NCBI RefSeq assembly: GCF_000224145.3
Contig: NC_020167.2
Coordinates: 7,623,777-7,687,776 of the forward strand
Length of the DNA: 64,000 nt
Source of the DNA: Ciona intestinalis
Lineage: Eukaryota > Chordata > Ascidiacea > Phlebobranchia > Cionidae
Direction: 5' to 3'
In this document: positions 52,652 to 63,838 of the stretch, one piece after another
Layout: each line of letters begins with the position of its first letter
How positions within the stretch are numbered: position 1 is the stretch's first letter
Notes under the pieces: model-generated
What the model saw: the letters and a program-made list of their open reading frames with translations, nothing else
Databases searched by the model: none
Told to the model about the DNA's origin: nothing
Made by a program: the position numbers and the translations under genes

Positions 52652-54745
52652 ATGAAATGAAAACGATATTTTACATACGGGCTGTCAGGCTCGTATTGAG
52701 ACCTTAAATTGCTTCAGATCCTAAAATCCCTTAATTTCTCACAGTCTTGGTTCGCCCAAATACACACAACATGTGGCATTCGGGTAAAAATCTTGATGTT
52801 ATGAAATATTTATCCCACCATGTGAGGTGACGTAATGGTGACGTAATATAAACGAGTAAAGGCAGTCCATGATTGTCGGTTCTGTAAAAATTGGCGAATG
52901 GTTTAGTAACACGGGGTCTGCTACGCTTTTTGGGGTCTATAAAATAAAGTAGTGGCAAAAATGCAGCCATTGTAAAACAAATTGAGGAAAAATCGTTTTT
53001 ACAACAAATTAGAGACGAAAAAAGTTTATTTAAAGTATAGAAGCAAAAAAGCATTTTAAAATAAATTGGTACAATAAACATACGTTTTTTAAACAAATTT
53101 ATGACAAAAAAAACTGTTTTTGTGGTTGTATTTAGATCACGTGCACATAGACAAGTAAAGGGGGCAAGACGGGAAATCTAGAATTTGCGAAACGCCATCT
53201 GTCTGAAATGTGGTTTTAGGCAAAACGCGTGGGCGAGTTACTAACACACAATCTTACCACCTCGGTGATCCATAAGGCGATTATTTTTATTGAAAGCAAA
53301 CCTTGAATCAATGTTCGCCTACCGTTCAGTTCTTGGTACTTGCACGAGTGCGTATTAAGACGACAAAACGGTTGTGACGTCATATGGATGCGCGAAATTG
53401 GCCCTTATGTAAAGGTAGCATTCAGACACCCTTGTGTAAGATTATTATCGATCAATAAGATCTTAAATCGGATGACCGCTGGGCTATTCAGACTTGCCAC
53501 AAAAGATTTATTTTATCCCCGCCATGGTAAATGTTAAATACAATAGAAATCACACAGCTTAGACATCCCGCGCGTTTATTTTTAGCATATTAACTGCCAT
53601 GTACAGATTTAGTGGGTCGTTACAACCATCATTATGCTCTGTATTCTCACTTAACAGGTGGCGGTATTGCTATAAGCTGTAAACAACGTTGGGGGTAGAT
53701 CTTATATGACCGTGTATTGAACAGAACGTCACGTTTACAATCAGTGTCGCAGCCAAGGGAGGGAGAAATTATAAAAAAAAGTAACGTTTTTTTAAACTAC
53801 GTCCCTATTTTTTCGGGCAGTATAACTGTATTTTATCGCTTTTCAGGGGGGCGAAATTATAAAATAAATGAAAAAATGAACATATTTTTAACACCGGTCC
53901 GTTATTTTTTCGGGCTGTGCCATTGTTTACATTCATAGCCGTGTATTGAGCAGATCGTCACGTTTATATTCATTGCCAGCCAAACAAGAACAGATTTCGC
54001 TTGGGCCTTGTCACCTCGATATGTGAAAGGTACTCCTATATAGACCCCATCGATTCTTAAACGACAACAGACCGTGTTTTACTTTCACTTATGGCCGCAG
54101 AATGTTTACACTGCCCATATAATGAAAGGTCGAGTTAGGATTTCGCTCTAAGGCAATTGTGAGCGATGTGTTTACCCTAAGCCCTAAATCCGCTGACCCG
54201 TTTCTGTTTAACGTTACGCAAACTTAAATAACTCGGAACCTACGTTTGAACTGTGTAGGCGCGCGGGGCTGTCGAATTTTAGAAGCTTAGTATAACCACA
54301 ACGCCCCGATACATTCTTGTTGTCGCGCATACGGAATTCCGCAACAGACAAAAAATGCTACGGGCGAAACAGGTGCAACCAAATTTGTAGGGCATGCCGC
54401 AGGTCGAATTACTTTTACCAAATTCCTGTTGTTTTTAATATAAACTCAAATGGGAACTACACAGCAAAAGTGCAGCGGACGTCTGATTTTAGAGAACCGA
54501 GCACTGAGACGGTTACGGAGGCCGCACACGTCTGTTACGTGAGGTGCCCGTGAAACGCCGGCAACAGGTCACAGTTCGGGCGTGCAGTTCTTTGTATTCG
54601 TCACACAATGTAACTATGACGTAAGCGCGAGGACTGTGACGCCATGGACACATTGTTGAGTGCGTACACCAAATTTTGAAACAAAGCACCTGAAAACAAT
54701 TGAACTTTCTGTAAACAACAAAATACCTTGAGTCCAAATTACATA

Positions 54746-54950
54746 TATAGTAGGGTGGGGGGAAGATAGGACACCTTTAGCACATAATATCCAAATATCT
54801 TGAATCCTGATCGTGTTTTAAACAAATAACAACGGTCTATGGGAGTCGTGAGGATGTGGTTTTAATATTTCTTTGAATATTCTTTATTTACTACCAAATG
54901 GGACGAGAAAGTAGAATAAAAAGGTGTCCCATCTTCCCCCACCCAACTAT
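54746..54950 (+). mobile_element. MITE copy 29
   Basis: Near-complete, with a few inserted bases (atcttgaatcctgatcg) in the body. Confidence 0.85.
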
Positions 54951-55196
54951 TTTATTATAAAAGTCTAAATTTACACGAAAGGATTATTAAAAGTCTTACC
55001 GGATCCGCAAAATATTGTAAACTTTAAATCGCAATAAATTTAATTTCTCCACCATCTGAAATAACTGATAGTTTATCACCTCTGGTTTTAGAAAGTCGGC
55101 TTTGACTGGTACATGTTTGTATAAAAGGGGTCAGGTTTGTATTGTTTTAGCGATCTTATTTTTATATTTCTACACTAAAAGATAAACTCGGCTTTT

Positions 55197-55262
55197 GGAA
55201 AACACGATCAAGATATTTGGATATTATGGGCCAAAGGTGTCCCTTCTTACCCCACAGTACTT
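55197..55262 (-). mobile_element. MITE fragment 30
   Basis: Right end only: aacacgatcaagatatttgg to cccttcttaccccacagtac. Confidence 0.6.
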
Positions 55263-56587
55263 TTAAGTTGGTGCAATTTGTCAACATTATTGTTAAATTT
55301 AATAAAGAGGCTTAACAACCGATATGATGTCCCACAAAGGCGCCTTAACCGAATGCGACTCAATCGACACTTAATAATAAATCACGCCAGACAAACTCGC
55401 CATCCTTGAAGTATAGGCTAGAATTGCTGGATTTTAAAACAAATTTTGAAGTCTTATTCATCTCTTAAATAATGGGCCTATATTATTTTTAAAATACAAG
55501 TTGTGAGTTGAACGGAATAAAATGTATTAGTTTAAGATTATTCTTAGGCTTATAATAGAGTGGCCAAATCTGCTTTCACACTAAAGATTATAACCTTAAT
55601 TTTGAAGAGGACGTTTTTAAACCCTCAAAATTTAGTTAATAGTATAAAGAGTGTTATTGTCATAAACGGGCTTTTTATTTGACCGAAAAAAAATTTTCTA
55701 AATTTGACAAAAAGGGATCATAATTTTTGACCAATAATAACACAGCTATGATACCCGTAATCAAATTGGTAGTGAACATGTACCTCCATAATGTTTTTCT
55801 CCATGCTACCCCACCTTACCGCAATTGTTGAAGAGAAATCATATTACCCATATTGGCAGACAAGTTCAATTATCAATTGCCCAATTTTCGTCGAACCGGT
55901 TGTGTATTTGACGAATCCACCACAAGGGACCGTCTGTTGTACGCTTCAGTGCCATTTGCGTCACTAATATAGCTTTGCGAGCAAAGAAGACATTATTTCC
56001 TACTAAACGTCGGTCTGTATCTGTTTATCGGATGTTTTTGAAAACAGCAGATGCCTCAGATTTAGTTGCCATTCAATGCAACAGGCCCGTGAAATAGCTT
56101 CCACGACCACAAAGACTTGATTAAATTACCCGATCCGTTACCACGCGAATTAAGCATACAACGTACCGGTTTAATTCCCTCTATTCTAACCTAACTTAAG
56201 AGCAACCTGTACAAATACTTTACAAAATATCAAAAGTGCTTGTTCCCAAGGCTCAGACGTGCTACTTCGTAATTAGACGTCGTAGTGTTGAAACTACTTC
56301 ATTACTTTGTAGTCCCTTGGAGATGTAGGTTTATATATGCCGGTGCGAATCGCGTTCGTTTTGCCAATTTTCACGGGCTACAATCAGATGCGATTCACAT
56401 TGTTAACCCACTATTAGCAGATACGGGAATGTCGTTTTTGTATTGAAGTGAAATCGGGTGGAAATTCTAACTCCCCGCTTATCAAAGCAATCATGTAGTT
56501 TGCTACGTTTGTTATCCCGGCAACATAACATAGTAAAGTGCAAGTAAGGCAAGCATAGAGCAAGTACCAAGGTAGTATGAAATTGTA

Positions 56588-56804
56588 TATTAGCGTCGGG
56601 AAGATGGGACACCTTTAGAACATAATATTTAAATATTCTGATCGTGTTTTAAACAATTAACAACGGTCTGTGGGAGTCGTGAGGATACGGTTTTATAATT
56701 CTCTGAATGTTCTTTGTTTACTACCAAGTTCTCACGACTCCCATAGACCGTAGGTAAAGTTTAAAACACAAAAAAGTGTCCACACTTCCCCGACCCTACT
56801 ATAT
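56588..56804. mobile_element. MITE copy 31, chimeric
   Basis: The left part is in plus orientation as far as tttactaccaag; then the sequence switches to minus orientation (ctcacgactcccatagaccg), so the element is built from two opposite copies. Confidence 0.75.
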
Positions 56805-56967
56805 ATCAAAGCTAAAAGAACAAGAAATATAAAACACTTCATTAGTGTTATAATAATAAATTTTTCTAATTGTGTCTATCAAAAATTCCAGGAAGTTTCT
56901 TCAGTTAGACATGTATAGTTTACACTTGCAGCCATAGAAAGCAAGGTAATGGGAACAGTTTAAAATC

Positions 56968-59917
56968 ATGTCAAAAACTATTCGTAGCTCCCTATGCCTT
57001 CTTTTCATTGTGATTTCTATATTCAACCTAATTCACTGGGGGATTTCCCTAAACCGCAACAGGGTGAAAATCAAGCAGTTAAACAAGGACACTGTGTTTG
57101 TGAGAATTGGTAACGAGTATTGTGGTCGTTTGAAAAATAGGTAAGATCACGTCATGTGTATTTTAGTTGCGCTTATGTCTGAGAATAAATGTCATCGTTT
57201 CAGTGATGTGTTCCCAAGTGACTGACTCGTTGGTGGTCGAGTCATAATAACTAAATGATACGTTTATGAAGAACAAATATAGCTCCGTTGGGTAAGACGA
57301 GACACCTTTAGCACATGATATCCAAATATCCTAATTGTGTTTTAAACAATTAACAATAGTCCAGAAAATAGAATGAAAAGGTGTCCCATCTTCCCCACCC
57401 TACTATAACTTAGAGAATTCATTTGTTTAGCTTCTCATAATAGATGTCTTGCATACATACATTAGTAGCACATCTGTGCGCATGGTATAACAGTGAAATG
57501 TGCGCAAGGTATGTCATGTGTAATGGGCCGTATATCGTGTTAATACAACCTGCATTAAGCTTGGTTAATGGAACTGTATATTGACATTAAAAACCGCCCT
57601 AAAAACCACCGTAAAAGCCGCCGTAAAGGCCGTGTTTTATTCGTGTTTATTGCAGGGCGTTAGAGACGAGAGAAGGAGACATATATTGCGCGAGATACAG
57701 AGAAAACATTGAATTTATTCGGGGGGAATATTACACCACGGTTCTTTCGTCTATACTTGGTATACGAAACACACCAGACGTTTACATTGAGCAGGCAAGC
57801 ATATTTTAAACATGCTCAGGATATTGTCTGTCAATTGATTCCCGTGCGGTCTTTGGTTTTGTCTGGCTACACAAATTTTGCCGGGCATTCGTGCGTTACG
57901 AAAACGTTGCACCGGTTGCTTCCCAGAGAAAGTGTATTACGTGATCGGAATGTTTCGTTTAGTAGGTGTATAGTAGGGTGGGGAAGACGGGACACCATTT
58001 CGTGTTTTAAACAATTAACAACGGTCTATGGGAGAGTGAAGATAAGTTTTTTAATTCTTTGAAAGTTTTTGTTTACTAATAAATGGAACGAAAAAATAGA
58101 ATAAAAAGGTGTCCCATCTTCCCCCTCCTTATACTCTAGTTACGTATTGAGTTACCGATGCCTATTTACAAATTAAAACATGCGTTTATTACCACTGAAT
58201 CGAGCTGGAATTGTTTAGTTTTATTGCAATCCCGAAACATTATCGCGTAACTTTAAGCTGTAGTTACTTTTCCCAAGTTAAACACGCAGTAAACTAACTA
58301 TCGGTCCACCATACGATACCAAATAATATCAAAAAAAATAAGTAAACATTAAAAAAAACATTAATTGTACTTGTAGGTCAAACCAGATGCCGAACTTTGG
58401 CTGCGCGTTTGGAAAAATCTAGAAGCTGCTGGCTGGCGCCCACTCGCGGTTGTGTCCATTACTCTTTTTATCCCCGATCTTCAGACGGTTGAGTTTCCGC
58501 CCTACCTAAAAGATTGCATCAACTGTAAATTGGACAAGGAGTACAATGAGGAGGCAAAGGGTTGAATATTAATTTAGTATAAACTTAATACAGTATCGTA
58601 AGGAAAGATGTTTTGAACAATTACCAACGGTCTATGGGAGTCGTGAGGATACGGTTTTGTAATTCTTTGAATGTTCTTTGTTTACTACTAAGCTTGACAA
58701 GAAGATAGAAATAAATAGTGTCCCATCTCCCCCCACCCGCCACCCTACTATATTTTGTTTATAATAGTTAATTATAGTGTTTTGGGAAAGAACACTGTTA
58801 CCACATAATTATGTTTCCTCGTTGAGTTTTTTTATACAATTAAAAATGCTTTTGTAGGGTGGTGAGGATACGATTATGTAATTCTGTAAATAACATTTTA
58901 CTACCAAATGGTACGATAAAAGAGAATGAAACATGGGCCATCTTACCCCAACTTACCAGAGAACTTATATCATGCCGACTTATGCTTAAAGTATTTATTA
59001 ATATTTTCAGTTAACGCCCGAAGAAAGCAACTTTCTTACGCAGTGGAGTGACATGATTTTGCTTGATTACGTCACTGGTGACGTAGACCGCGTCATAGGT
59101 CACGTGCATAACCTTAAATGGGATGATCGTTCTTTTAACCGACCCGTGCATAATTTAATGAAGGACCAAGAAGGTAATACCGAGCAAGTTATTTCGCGTG
59201 CGTAAGACGTCAAGTTTTCAACTATACGCGTTTAGATCGTTGGAGATTGTAGAATGTCGAATAGGGCTGTGAAACTTTTATTAAGGCCAGATATAAATAA
59301 ACTGGGTGAATCTTCTTGCAGGCCGAAGGCAGTTTAAATTTGGCACTTTTACGCCGTCGTCGCAGTTTTTACGCTTCGCAGGTTGCACACACGCATGATT
59401 AATATTATAGCTCTAATTTTTACACCCCAGTAGGGGTAATAGGTCGATTGTCGCCTAAATCCTAGGGCCCATGGCGTGCCATGCTGCAGGACCTCACCGA
59501 CATAGAATAGAATAAAACACCCCAGTAATTGGTTTTATTCCAGCAGTCAATACCCTTAAAGCTAGATAAAAGCAGCCATAAAATTTACACAATTTCGCAG
59601 GTTCTCTATATTTCTTTGACAACGAATCAGCTTTCGGACACAGCTACCGCTTGCTGGCGCGCTACCAGACTCTCCATGACGTCACGCTTAAGCGGGTTTG
59701 TGTCTTTTCGAGAAGAACCAAAAAGAAACTGACAGAACTCGCCGAAAAAAGCGTTGACGTTTTAAAAGAAAATTTCAGAGGCACCGAATTGGTTCCACCG
59801 CTGCCCGAAAAAGATATTTTGACTTTAAAAACGAGATTATTAGAAGCTGACACACACGTTCGGTTAGGATGCTCGTACAATACGCCGTATTTTCTCTACC
59901 CAACATCAGAGTCATAA
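56968..59917 (+). CDS. FJX1: Four-jointed box kinase homologue (FJX1)
   Basis: Five exons: 56968-57140, 57656-57794, 58377-58553, 59011-59173 and 59601-59917, giving 322 residues (human FJX1 437). Four-jointed is a Golgi type II membrane kinase that phosphorylates cadherin repeats of Fat and Dachsous in planar polarity and growth control. The N-terminus has one hydrophobic anchor (SLCLLFIVISIFNLIHWGIS, residues 6-25). Recognised family blocks: YCGRLKNR, GDIYCARYRENIEFIRGEYY, LEAAGWRPLAVVSIT, FIPDLQTVEFP, QWSDMILLDYVTGDVDRVIG, and LYFFDNESAFGHSYR, matching vertebrate VFLDNEAGLVHGYR with its metal-binding DNE. The end SVCVFRE of vertebrates appears as KRVCVFSR. Exons 2 and 3 both need GC donors (gcaagc, gcaaag) to keep frame. 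The luminal stem is shorter than in vertebrates. MITEs lie in three of the introns. Confidence 0.87.
57278..57407 (+). mobile_element. MITE copy 32, internally deleted
   Basis: Both ends present, but about 70 bp of the middle is missing. In FJX1 intron 1. Confidence 0.8.
57969..58134 (+). mobile_element. MITE copy 33, internally deleted
   Basis: Left end joined early to the cgtgttttaaacaattaaca part; in FJX1 intron 2. Confidence 0.8.
58590..58753 (+). mobile_element. MITE copy 34
   Basis: Left end eroded; right end carries extra bases (ccccccacccgccaccctac). FJX1 intron 3. Confidence 0.75.
58777..58964 (+). mobile_element. MITE copy 35 (diverged subfamily)
   Basis: Adjacent to copy 34; the body gtggtgaggatacgattatg and right end catcttaccccaacttac resemble copies at 7639 and 23512. 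Confidence 0.6.
59430..59522 (+). repeat. Short repeat family C
   Basis: ccagtaggggtaataggtcg, gcctaaatcctagggccc, ctcaccgacatagaatagaa. FJX1 intron 4. Confidence 0.55.
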
Positions 59918-61262
59918 AGACTTTTTACAGTTGACGTAAATGATAAATATTCTATCAAAATATGCTCCATAGGCGTATTTTAAGACTCAAAAGTTCTTTT
60001 TAGTTTCGTATTTTACAACACAAGAAAAGCTTCTCTCTGGCGTTACGTTATGTAGGTCTGGGGGAGATTGCAAAAATCAACATAGGCCTAAATTTTACCA
60101 CGACATTTTATCAAACAATACTTAACGAAAACGAGTAAAAAGAGACGCATACTTATCTCGGATGCATTTGGGTTTATAGCACATAAAGTGTCGGACCTTT
60201 GCCAAACCAGGGAGTAAAGAAAGCGTATGGAAGAGCGTGACGCACATATCTTTTGTGCGCCTAAAATACAGAACAACTAAACGGCGACCCCGTTTATTTC
60301 TGAAGCTAAATTTAATCCCCATCGTCGCGTTTAATGAGAATTTGTTGTCGAGCCATCTCTTCATCCGGTTAATTGAACGGCCGATGTTTAGCATTGATAA
60401 AGTGGCGAGCCGTCTTTGGAGTGGAAACTTAATTACCGGTGTCATGACAGCGGCGGTCAACCTGTTATGTCAGAGATAAATATTTCATTCAGTTTCCTTC
60501 TCGCTGTTGCGCGACCGACGCTGCTGTGACGAAACAATAAAGTTAAAGTGATGCAGGTAAGCGCGTAAGTCCTCTGCGAGGCATCAATAAAATATGAAGC
60601 AGCCTTGGTTTGGAGCCTGGGTGTAATCAAGCTAGCTCTCCACTGCCGAGAGTCAAACGCCCTGCAAGTGTTGTCGTCGTAATTGCTTCGCGATAATTGA
60701 AAATTTGTGGGCAAGCAGATGAAACAAACTCAGCAGTCGGGACCGAGTTGCTTTCACGAAAGCAGCGCTCATAGAATGTACGGCGAGTCCCTTCAGTCCA
60801 GCAAAGCACGAAGTAATAGTTTTGAAAGTAATCAAGTAAAGGGAGAATTCAGTCTCTACGAAAACCATTTTAAATTAAACACATATAAAGAGCGAGAGGC
60901 GACAATAAAGAAATATTCATCACGAATTTTATTGAAACCAAGTAAGATTTTTTAGTTTAGTTTTATATAAAACTGTGTTAGCCTATGTAAGGCTTTATAA
61001 GCGTGCATCAATTGTAAGTGTATGCTTGAAACCATTCAACACCAAAATTAAGGTTCGCACTTTCGTTATTATAGTAGGGTTGGGGAAGATGGGACACCTT
61101 TAGCATAAAAACACGTATAGTGTGAAAATCATTTCCTGACGAAGTCTTGCCGGATTACAGAGGAAATGTCGAAAATACTTTACGTTTATCATATTAGATG
61201 AGCCGTTGAAAAATTATCTTTATTGTACAATATATACCATTTTTGCAGAAGCAGTTACCGCA
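59918..61262. other. Spacer between FJX1 and the CLCA-type gene
   Basis: No gene was recognised. It contains AATAAA at about 60535 and a MITE fragment at 61070. Confidence 0.5.
61070..61110 (+). mobile_element. MITE fragment 36
   Basis: Left end only: tatagtagggttggggaaga, gggacacctttagca. Confidence 0.7.
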
Positions 61263-63297
61263 ATGGTTCGCCTGCTTTTCCTGGTCGTTGTTTTCACAAC
61301 GATTGAGTTCGTGTGTTTCAGGGGAACCGGGGTTAACGGCATGAAGTTTTGTGAACATAACATAACGGACCTTAACCTTATAAACAACGGGTAAGCTAAA
61401 ATTAATGTTAAATTTACATACGTGGTAACTTATAAGCGGCACGAGATGTATGAAACAGAACACTCGTTTTATAACGACTGTTGTTTTTCCGGCCACGCGA
61501 GTATAAATAAGCTTAATCAGAGTAACTTGTAAGCGGGCATGAGGTGTATGAAAAGAATATCCGTTTTATAACGCCATTTATTTAATATCATCGACTGTCA
61601 TTTTTTAATATAAACTTAATTATTTTTTAATTCCTTCTTGTAATCTTAGATACGGCAACCTGACCATTTGGATCGGGCCTGAGGTTCCGGAAAACTTTGA
61701 GTTGGTTACAAAACTTCAGGAGTTGATAACGAAGACGTCATCAACTCTGTTTCGTTTAACAAAGTAAGTTGCGTGGAAAACAACAATATATCTAGTTGTA
61801 TGGGGAAAGGGAAAATCATTTTATTTTTCCGTCCCATTTGGTAGTAAACAAAAAACATTCAAAGAAGTCGTATCCTCACGGCTACCATAGACTGTTGTTA
61901 ATTGTTCAAAACACGATTGGGGTATTTGGATATAATGGGCTAAAGGTGTCCCATTATTCCCCACTATACTATATGTTTAAATTTTTCTACATGCGCAGCG
62001 AGACATAACTACCATTGCCTTTATATCCACATGTTTTGTGTTGTTTCCGCGGCCGGCCGGAATACAATAAACTCTAAACCCATAAACACCATAAATAATG
62101 TACAGCAGTTCCCGAGGTACCAGCACTTAATCGTTTTAAAAGCTGCTATGAATGAATGCGCGATGCAGATTTGTCTTCGTATGAAAGCAAGTCGCGTTAC
62201 ATGCCCTTTATGTTGGTACCATAACACGCAGTAAACAAAACGGACACTACATAAATATTTAATTGCTCAAAACCACCAACAATATTTTGTTCAGTGCAAA
62301 TCAAAACATTGAAACATGTTATCCGATTATTTAACATAGTAGGGTGGGGTAAAATAGGACATTTTTTATTTTATTTTTTCGCCCAATTTGGTAGTAAACA
62401 AAGAACATTCAAACAGTTATAAAACCGTATCCCCACGACTTCCATAGACCGTTGTTAACTGTTTAAAACACGAATAGAATATTTGAATATTATGTGCAAA
62501 GGTGTCCCGTCTCCCCCACCCCACCCTATTATACATTTAAACTTATACTTGTTTCCTAGGAAGCGCGCATATATTCGCAACGTCATCATAGCGATCCCGA
62601 AAACTTGGGGAACTCCCCCGGAAAGTTTCAATCAGTCGATTTCAGGCAAATTATCAAGAAGTCAAACGTCTGCCCAAATATGGGTCCGTAACAGTTCGCC
62701 AAGGTAAGTAATCTATTTATATTATTCGCTGCAAATGTCTGTTGTATACGTTTGAAATGCGACGAATCCGCCGCCGTAGCATAATCGTTAGCGCGCCTAC
62801 TTCTAACCCAGAGGTAATGGATTCAAGGCTCGTCGCTGCTACCATTGTGGTCGTATTTGTCTTTGGGCAAGATGTTTTACGGCAATTCCTCTAATCCAGT
62901 GGTTACTATAATGGGTTGTCCAAGTTAACAGCCATTCAGAAAACAATCACCAACAAAGTTATATAACGTGGTAACTTGTAAGTGGATACGAGGTGTATGA
63001 AACAGAACACCATAAGTTACATAAGTTACATTCAATCATGCAGTAAATGTCTAAACAATAATAGCAACCACCTGAGAGTAGGCTCTCATTTTTTATCATG
63101 TTTTTATATTTTCTACCAGACCAAGTAAAGAAAGCTCCGGTCCATGGAAGCTGGGTGATAAATATGCTTACGTCAGCGATCCCTACGTCATTAAAACGAC
63201 CCCGTGTGGATTTCCAGGCGCATATCTTCGATTGTCCCCGGAATTCGTATTGTTTGGGGAAGATATGACAGAAATGAGGGGAGCAGCCCCGGAAAAA
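61263..63297 (+). CDS. CLCA-type calcium-activated chloride channel regulator (N-terminal part; continues past the window)
   Basis: Four exons: 61263-61390, 61650-61763, 62560-62703 and 63120-63297, all in phase. CLCA proteins are secreted or membrane-tethered, self-cleaving metalloprotease-vWA proteins that modulate TMEM16A channels. Signal peptide MVRLLFLVVVFTTIEFVCF. Then NNGYGNLTIWIGPEVPENFE, matching the CLCA start NGYEGIVIAIDPNVPED, followed by the AYIRNVIIAIPKTWG block (vertebrate KNVTILIPETW) and DPYVIKTTPCGFPGAYLRLSPEFVL (vertebrate CGE.G.YIHFTP.FLL). The zinc-site HExxH and vWA domain would lie in exons beyond the window. The last visible exon ends at gtaagt. An in-frame ATG further upstream is less likely than the signal-peptide start. 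Confidence 0.82.
61418..61575 (+). repeat. Two SINE tail units
   Basis: Two successive plus-orientation tails (gtggtaacttataagcggca, gagatgtatgaaacagaaca; then gtaacttgtaagcgggcatg, gaggtgtatgaaaag) in intron 1 of the CLCA-type gene. Confidence 0.65.
61796..61974 (-). mobile_element. MITE copy 37
   Basis: Left end eroded; right end ctaaaggtgtcccattattc, cccactatactata. Confidence 0.75.
62335..62533 (-). mobile_element. MITE copy 38
   Basis: Near-complete minus-orientation copy, 27 bp from a coding exon. Confidence 0.85.
62770..63040 (+). mobile_element. tRNA-derived SINE, nearly full length
   Basis: tRNA-like head with A-box-like tagcataatcgttagcgc and B-box-like ggattcaaggctc (about 62819-62831), then a body (cagtggttactataatgggt, gttgtccaa) and the tail gtggtaacttgtaagtggat, gaggtgtatgaaacagaaca, ttacattcaatcat. 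This copy links the tail-only repeats in the window to a polymerase III head. Confidence 0.7.
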
Positions 63298-63332
63298 GTA
63301 AGTTTTACGTCAAGTATGTTATTGTTTTAGGT

Positions 63333-63427
63333 TCCGGTGTCGTGATATATTCGTTCCGATTGATATGTTTGTACCGTGCGCTATTGCGCATGCGCTGAGA
63401 CGCTACAAATATATTACGACACCGGTG
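63333..63427. repeat. Inverted repeat, hairpin-forming
   Basis: ccggtgtcgtgatatatt on the left pairs with atatattacgacaccgg on the right across about 60 bp. Confidence 0.6.
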
Positions 63428-63500
63428 CTACGAAATACGTAACATACAAAACCGAATCCACCAATTGTATAATGTAACATATATTTCGCCTGAAGTCGCC
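63418..63500 (+). repeat. Short repeat family D
   Basis: acaccggtgctacgaaatac, gtaacatacaaaaccgaatc, atttcgcctgaagtcg. Confidence 0.5.
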
Positions 63501-63756
63501 AGTTTCTGCGATTTTTATATTGGTTTATTACTGTTTTGGATGTGTAATAGTGCAGCCATATCAAATCGTTTCTGTTTTTTTTTTAATAGTCCCCGTTTGA
63601 TTTTATTTAGCGATATGAGGCTTTCATTGTTGTCACGTGACAAAGTTTAAAATCCCCCGGTAAATCCCCAAATAATCGAATACGTTTATTCATATTTGTA
63701 AAAACAGAAAGACTCTGATTTAGTTCCGAACCGCTTATTATTTTTATTTATTAATA

Positions 63757-63838
63757 GTTCATACGTATATGTAAAGTTCATACAGATATATATAGTTTAT
63801 ACCGATATGTATAGTTAATACGTATATGTATATATATA
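63757..63838. repeat. AT-rich ~22 bp tandem repeat
   Basis: About four diverged units of the form agttcatacgtatatgta. Confidence 0.7.

Larger units (their letters stand above)
49541..56967. other. 7.4 kb without a recognised gene
   Basis: AT-rich, with two CpG-richer blocks (50.56-51.35 kb and about 54.24-54.66 kb) and six MITE traces. Short overlapping frames in the CpG-rich blocks occur in several frames on both strands and were not accepted as genes. Confidence 0.5.

Noticed and set aside
60627-60955. Overlapping frames on both strands between FJX1 and the CLCA-type gene
   Set aside because: Low-complexity translations with no homology recognised and no splice logic.
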